Below are positions 29,618 through 33,618 of a DNA stretch of 33,618 nucleotides, in pieces. The stretch is from Planctomycetota bacterium (GTDB lineage: Bacteria; Planctomycetota; Planctomycetia; Pirellulales; Pirellulaceae), in the NCBI GenBank assembly GCA_026692905.1, contig JAPLNL010000059.1, positions 1 to 33,618 of the forward strand, written 5' to 3'. Position 1 is the stretch's first letter; each line of letters begins with the position of its first letter. A program made the position numbers and the translations under genes. The notes under the pieces were generated by a model that was given only the letters and a program-made list of their open reading frames with translations, did not search any database and was not told the DNA's origin.

Positions 29618-31129
29618 CTACTTCTTTGTTGAGATGCAATACAAGTTCTTGTTCGAACGAATAAAGATCTCACCGTTGCTGACTGCCGGAGTCGCGCTGA
29701 ACTCTTCGGTATCGTTGGTGACACGATTGACCGCCAGCTGATTGAATTCTTTGCCAGCAGCAAATACGTACGTCTCACCGTTTCTAGCCGTGAAATAGAT
29801 CTTGCCGTCAGCAAGGACAGGCGAACCGTAGTCGATACTGCCGAAGCCTCCGCCACGACCACCGCGTACGCCACCTGGAGGTCCAACAGCACCTTGACGT
29901 CCACCGCCGCCGCCTGGAGGTCCACCAGCGCCCGGGCCTGCACCACCACCAGGAGGTCCACCCGCTCCGCCAGGTCTTCCACCACCGCCAAATCCACCAC
30001 CGCCAAATCCACCTTGTTCGGGTGCCATCTCACCCTTACTGTCCTTCATGCGTCCCTCAAAGATTTTCTCCTGAGTGGTCGCGTCGATGCAAGTCAGTTT
30101 GCGGCCCGAGACATTGTAGAGTCGACCTTCGTAGACAATCGGCGAAGCAAATCGTCCGCTGTCTCTACCTTTCCAGACAGTCTTCGTGTCGGTGACGTCA
30201 TCCTTTCCGCCCCCTTTTACCGCGACCGATCCGCCCCCTCGTCCTTCGATCGCATAGACGGTTTCCCCATCCACAACGACACTTGAGCTAAACTGATCGC
30301 CGTTGTCGAGATACATGCAGAACCACCCAAACTTGCCGGTCTTGGGATCCATGCCCCAAATCTCGCCAGGCGCCCCGATCACCAATTCGGTCTCCGATCC
30401 CACGTTCGCGATCGCGGGGGTCCCCCATACGTTGCCTAATTTTTCGGAACGCAATTGCCAAAGTTCTTTGCCTGAATTTTTATCGAGTCCAATCAGTGCT
30501 CGGCCTTCTGGACCGGCCGGAACGATCAGCACATTCTCATGAACGATAGGGCTGGAGGAAGAACCCCACTGGCGACCATCGGAGCCGGTTCCCACACTGA
30601 CTTTCCACAATTCCTTGCCATCCAGATCAAATGCAAGGACCCCGCTTTTGCCGAAGAAGACATAGACATTCTTCCCATCGGAGGTCGGCGTATGCGATGC
30701 GTAACCGTGCTGCGGTACACCCATTCCTTGATACGGATCCTCGGGGGTAGTCGAAGGCAATGCTTTCTGCCAAAGAATCTTTCCATTCACCCGATCGACG
30801 CAAACGAGATGGCGTACCAAGTCTTTTTCGTTGCCCGGCTCTTCTTGATTGAGACCATAGCCTGAATAGCAAGTTACAAAAACTTTATTTCCAACCACGA
30901 TTGGGCAGGAGACCCCGGCACCAGGCATTGGAACCTTCCACTTGAGATTCTCCGATTCGCTCCATGTTGTTGGCGTCGGCTCCTTGTCCTCAGCGATCCC
31001 AGAGCCATTGGGCCCGCGGAATCGTGTCCAGTCAGAAAAACCGTATGAGGAACTTTCCCAACTGAATTGAGCCGCTGAGACAACCAAACCTAGAGCCGCA
31101 AGTCGCGACCCGCGTGAACGAACCATCAT
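29618..31129 (-). CDS. exported PQQ/BamB-like beta-propeller with Gly/Pro-rich insert
   Basis: 503 aa with a signal peptide (R-S-R-G-S-R-L-A-A-L-G-L-V-V-S-A-A). The first motif W-T-R-F-R-G-P-N-G-S-G-I is the hallmark of planctomycete PQQ-like propellers. Blade motifs recur, such as G-K-I-L-W-Q, G-K-E-L-W-K, G-K-E-L-W-Q and T-Q-E-K-I-F-E-G. Between the later blades, at about residues 368-427, lies a low-complexity run made almost only of Gly, Pro and Arg (repeats of G-G-P-P-G-G-G). The propeller resumes with G-S-I-D-Y-G-S-P-V-L-A-D-G-K. Probably an extracytoplasmic binding or scaffold protein. No quinone-enzyme active site can be assigned. Confidence 0.9.
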   Translation of the reverse strand: MMVRSRGSRLAALGLVVSAAQFSWESSSYGFSDWTRFRGPNGSGIAEDKEPTPTTWSESENLKWKVPMPGAGVSCPIVVGNKVFVTCYSGYGLNQEEPGNEKDLVRHLVCVDRVNGKILWQKALPSTTPEDPYQGMGVPQHGYASHTPTSDGKNVYVFFGKSGVLAFDLDGKELWKVSVGTGSDGRQWGSSSSPIVHENVLIVPAGPEGRALIGLDKNSGKELWQLRSEKLGNVWGTPAIANVGSETELVIGAPGEIWGMDPKTGKFGWFCMYLDNGDQFSSSVVVDGETVYAIEGRGGGSVAVKGGGKDDVTDTKTVWKGRDSGRFASPIVYEGRLYNVSGRKLTCIDATTQEKIFEGRMKDSKGEMAPEQGGFGGGGFGGGGRPGGAGGPPGGGAGPGAGGPPGGGGGRQGAVGPPGGVRGGRGGGFGSIDYGSPVLADGKIYFTARNGETYVFAAGKEFNQLAVNRVTNDTEEFSATPAVSNGEIFIRSNKNLYCISTKK

Positions 31130-31338
31130 TTTACCTGTCCTTTACCCTGGATACTCGAAATCGTACCGCCTCGTATGAGCCCGATCTTAACGTATTTTCG
31201 AACTCACTCGATCTCTAAACCCAGACTTCGACGATTGTTCCGTTTGGGATTCCGACGCGAACTTGGGCCCAAGTTTCGCAACATGCTTGGTGTGCTAAAA
31301 AGATCAGAACGAATCCAGCTGCGAATCGTCGTTGAGAC
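31130..31338. other. intergenic region between propeller and penicillin-binding fusion genes
   Basis: Both flanking genes are on the minus strand. I see no conserved ORF, RNA or strong hairpin. It presumably holds the promoter for the propeller gene. Confidence 0.5.
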
Positions 31339-33405
31339 CTAACGCAATCCAGCCCCTTTTCGCCAACCGTACGCGTGCAAATTGCGAGCATCGACATATC
31401 GGGCGTCCGAGTTCGCTGAATTGAGTAACACGACGACCAACTCGCGATCACCTCGCCGACTGCATGAAACCAAACAGGCTCCAGCCGCGTCTGTCGTGCC
31501 CGTCTTGAGCCCCGTGTACCCTTCGATCCCTAGGAGTCGATTCGTGTTCTCCCACTTCAAATTGCGTTTGTAGCCGCCAGGACCGGAGACTTCACACCCA
31601 TGCTGCCGACAAGTGACATAATCGCGAAATCGCGGTACTCCCAAAGCTGCTATCGCAAGCTTCGCCAAGTCGTCAGCCGTCGACAAGTGATTTTTGTCCG
31701 TCAAGCCATGCGGGTTCACGAAATGAGTCTGCAGCATATTCAACTCGCGGGCTGTCGCGTTCATCTGCTCAATGAAACGATCATACGATTTCGCATCATC
31801 GAGGCTCTCCTCCGCCTTGGCAAACTTCCGCCCGAAGTGTTCTGCCAAAGCGACCGATGCATCATTACCTGATGGAAGCAGGAGCCCATACATCAACTCG
31901 CCTACCGTCAAACTTTCGCCAGCCCGAACTCCCGCCGTCGAACCGACCGTGTCATCCGCTCGCTTCGAAAACGCAATCACCTCATTGAGGACCTCTGGAT
32001 TGGAAGTTGCCATCTTGAGGACAACACAAGCGGTCATGATCTTGGTCGTGCTCGCGATGTGCATCGGAAAGTCGGATTTAGTTCCGGCGATCGACACGCC
32101 AGTGGATCGATCCGCAATCGTCCAAGCTGTACAGGTGACTTGCGGTGGGCCGAAGGGATCATCGGAGGCTTGCTTATCGAGCTTTTCTGAATTGACGATC
32201 TCCGGTGCAGGCCATGGTTTTTCTTGATCGATTAACGGTCCAAGGGCTTTCCATGTCGCTGCATCGACAACTCCTGTTACTTCGATCTTTTCTTGTTTCT
32301 GAAATGCTTTCACGGCACCTTCTGTGGCTGGCCCAAAATCACCGTCAACGGAAATAGCATTTGGTGGCGACAACTTGGCCTTCAATGTCCGCTGTAGGGC
32401 CTCCACGAGATCTCCCGTCGCGCCGATTCGCATCGCTTTGGCTTGATCTGTCGTTGGGGTCTTATCAACAGACTTGGGTGCCAGCAGTTCATACACGCTC
32501 TTTGCGATGTCCGCGCTCAGTTTGTTTCCTGCGTTATCGTCGGTCCAACGAATGTCTTTGTTGTTGTCGGTCAAAACACAAAGTGCGATCGTGCATCCGG
32601 GTGCCATGAGCAAGCCTGCATCGGTTCGTACACGAGTGACCGAACCTGTCTTGTGCGCCACTTTGACGGTGCTCGGCAATAGCAACGGGAACCGCGACTT
32701 GTCATCGCAATTCACCAAATGATCCAACATCGCTGCGGTCGCTTCGGGACCTGCCAACTCACCACGCTTGAGCCGTGTAACCAGATTCACCATGTCGATC
32801 GCGGTCGTGCTACCCAGCCCATACTTTTCACTGCGCTGAGGAGCGATCGAAACATCGCGCCGAAAAACTTTGGAATGAAGCTGCGTCTCTGGATAGCCCA
32901 ATTCCTTCATCGCCGCCGTGGTAGAGGGCAATCCGATTGCATCGACCACCAAGTTGGTTGCCGTGTTGTCGGAGTAGACGATCATCAAACGAATCGCATC
33001 TCGCAAGCTAATGGTCGTCCCCGGCGAAAAGTGGCTCGTCAGAATTCCTGAACCTTGGACCATGTCCTCTTTTTTGAGTTCGATTCGCTGGTCCAGCTTG
33101 ACCTTGCCCGCTGCCACCTGCCGATAAGCTTCCACCATGACCGGCAATTTGATGAGGCTAGCCGTGGGCATCACGACATCGCCTTGAATCGACCAATGAC
33201 TATCGCTTTCCAGATGATAGACCGCTACCGCCACATCCCCTTGATAGTCTTTCAAAAGTGGCAGGACCGCTTCTGAAATCGAATTCGATATCGAAGTCTG
33301 GGCTAGTGATGCAGTCGACGCAACGCACATGAAAATCAAAGACAATGCGCTACCAACAAGTGGATAGCGAAGGGGCTTAAAGCTTTGGATTAACGCGAAC
33401 TGCAT
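31339..33405 (-). CDS. fusion: class-A beta-lactamase fold + peptidoglycan-binding domain + S11 DD-carboxypeptidase
   Basis: 688 aa from ATG 33405, chosen because AGAGAGAA precedes it and the signal peptide starts there; the frame opens to 33480 through a repeat. Counting from 33480, domain 1 (~65-335) has the class A signatures S108-L-I-K111, Y-S170-D-N and K277-T-G. The Omega-loop E-x-x-L-N is not recognisable (R-D-V-S-I-A instead), so it may be a DD-peptidase-like hydrolase rather than a true beta-lactamase. Domain 2 (~350-415) is a PG_binding_1 repeat (D-G-D-F-G-P-A-T-E-G-A-V-K-A-F-Q). Domain 3 (~445-700) is a peptidase S11/PBP5-like enzyme: S477-T-T-K480, S537-G-N and K659-T-G. Both penicillin-binding sites appear complete. 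Exported; it acts on peptidoglycan by inference. Confidence 0.9.
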   Translation of the reverse strand: MQFALIQSFKPLRYPLVGSALSLIFMCVASTASLAQTSISNSISEAVLPLLKDYQGDVAVAVYHLESDSHWSIQGDVVMPTASLIKLPVMVEAYRQVAAGKVKLDQRIELKKEDMVQGSGILTSHFSPGTTISLRDAIRLMIVYSDNTATNLVVDAIGLPSTTAAMKELGYPETQLHSKVFRRDVSIAPQRSEKYGLGSTTAIDMVNLVTRLKRGELAGPEATAAMLDHLVNCDDKSRFPLLLPSTVKVAHKTGSVTRVRTDAGLLMAPGCTIALCVLTDNNKDIRWTDDNAGNKLSADIAKSVYELLAPKSVDKTPTTDQAKAMRIGATGDLVEALQRTLKAKLSPPNAISVDGDFGPATEGAVKAFQKQEKIEVTGVVDAATWKALGPLIDQEKPWPAPEIVNSEKLDKQASDDPFGPPQVTCTAWTIADRSTGVSIAGTKSDFPMHIASTTKIMTACVVLKMATSNPEVLNEVIAFSKRADDTVGSTAGVRAGESLTVGELMYGLLLPSGNDASVALAEHFGRKFAKAEESLDDAKSYDRFIEQMNATARELNMLQTHFVNPHGLTDKNHLSTADDLAKLAIAALGVPRFRDYVTCRQHGCEVSGPGGYKRNLKWENTNRLLGIEGYTGLKTGTTDAAGACLVSCSRRGDRELVVVLLNSANSDARYVDARNLHAYGWRKGAGLR

Positions 33406-33433
33406 CGATTGGTTCTCTCTTTCAATTCCCACT

Positions 33434-33499
33434 GAGCCGCGGGCGCTACTAAGCAAACCCGCATGTGTTTTACGTATCAATTAGCCGTTGGGCGCTAGC
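33434..33499. repeat. half-copies of the GAGCCGCGGGCGCTAGC repeat family
   Basis: Direct partial copies GAGCCGCGGGCGCTA (33434-33448) and TAGCCGTTGGGCGCTAGCC (from about 33482), related to the inverted repeat at 12212-12281. They explain the open but probably untranslated extension before the fusion gene's start. Confidence 0.5.
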
Positions 33500-33553
33500 C
33501 AAATGGCACTCTCTTTGAGATTCTAGTCATTTTTCGCAGGGACCCCAGGCCCT

Positions 33554-33570
33554 TTGGCACGATATTTGCG
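33554..33570 (+). promoter_or_regulatory. sigma-54 (RpoN) promoter
   Basis: TGGCACGATATTTGCG at 33555-33570 matches the -24/-12 consensus TGGCACG-N4-TTGC in every fixed position, with the required spacing. It lies about 43 bp before an ATG with a good RBS at 33613, so the expected start site near 33580 gives a short leader. Any enhancer-binding-protein sites would lie in 33406-33550 or further upstream. Confidence 0.85.
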
Positions 33571-33612
33571 CCGCTGTTTTGGTTTTCTTTTTACTGCCAA
33601 GAGAGAACCAGC

Positions 33613-33618
33613 ATGGCC
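33613..33618 (+). CDS. start of a sigma-54-controlled gene (cut by window end)
   Basis: ATG GCC preceded by GAGAGAACCAGC, nearly the same RBS as the divergent fusion gene. Only two codons are visible, so no product can be named. Support comes from the RBS and the sigma-54 promoter at 33554-33570. Confidence 0.55.

Noticed and set aside
31339-33405. Plain beta-lactamase (resistance gene) call
   Set aside because: The deacylating Glu/Asn motif of class A enzymes is not recognisable and the chain is fused to wall-binding and S11 domains. A resistance role is not supported by sequence alone.

Overview
The window looks like chromosomal DNA of a planctomycete, most likely of the Pirellulaceae/Rhodopirellula type. 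The evidence is a DUF1549/DUF1553 cytochrome-like gene followed by a Tat-exported DUF1501 gene, an exported FAD-dependent oxidoreductase, a Gfo/Idh/MocA-ThuA fusion, a PQQ-type propeller with a Gly/Pro insert, a membrane Ser/Thr kinase, and many intergenic GC-rich hairpin repeats. The genus is inferred from gene content only.

Layout. 1-1353 is a REP/RAYT locus: an intact IS200-like HUH Tyr transposase (464-1057) inside a 183-bp-period array of paired GTAG hairpins (BIMEs). The array also carries miniature, internally deleted relatives of the transposase. 1350-10103 holds exported catabolic or surface genes: the FAD oxidoreductase, the Gfo/Idh/MocA-ThuA fusion, a truncated GNAT gene, and the DUF1501 and DUF1549/1553 pair. 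10309-11859 encodes a glutamate-racemase-like protein with a signal peptide. 12334-14236 holds housekeeping genes (5-formyl-THF cyclo-ligase, a thioredoxin-fold redoxin translationally coupled to ispF), followed by a transmembrane Ser/Thr kinase (14544-17108). 17432-20191 on the minus strand holds a SpoU/TrmH methyltransferase, an HNH nuclease broken by an 8-bp duplication, its 83-aa partner, tRNA-Leu(UAG) and a rhodanese. 20270-22861 holds a small membrane protein, a FliA/WhiG-type sigma factor and biotin-protein ligase. 23042-28193 holds a DEAD-box helicase, a HEAT-like protein and a large exported protein with an alpha/alpha-toroid-like C-terminus. 28329-33405 on the minus strand holds a DUF72 protein, the PQQ-like propeller and a three-part penicillin-binding fusion. 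The window ends with a near-perfect sigma-54 promoter and the first two codons of the next gene.

The most interesting signals are: (i) the RAYT with its own BIMEs, mini-RAYT derivatives and covarying hairpin arms, with further BIMEs about 20 kb away flanking birA; (ii) the tripartite class-A-beta-lactamase-fold / peptidoglycan-binding / S11 DD-carboxypeptidase fusion; (iii) an apparently exported MurI-like racemase with both catalytic cysteines; (iv) two MITE-like elements with terminal inverted repeats enclosing GC-rich hairpins; (v) an HNH cassette flanked by ~85-bp direct repeats next to a tRNA gene. Items (ii) and (iii) together hint at envelope or peptidoglycan chemistry, but this link is an inference: the genes are 20 kb apart.
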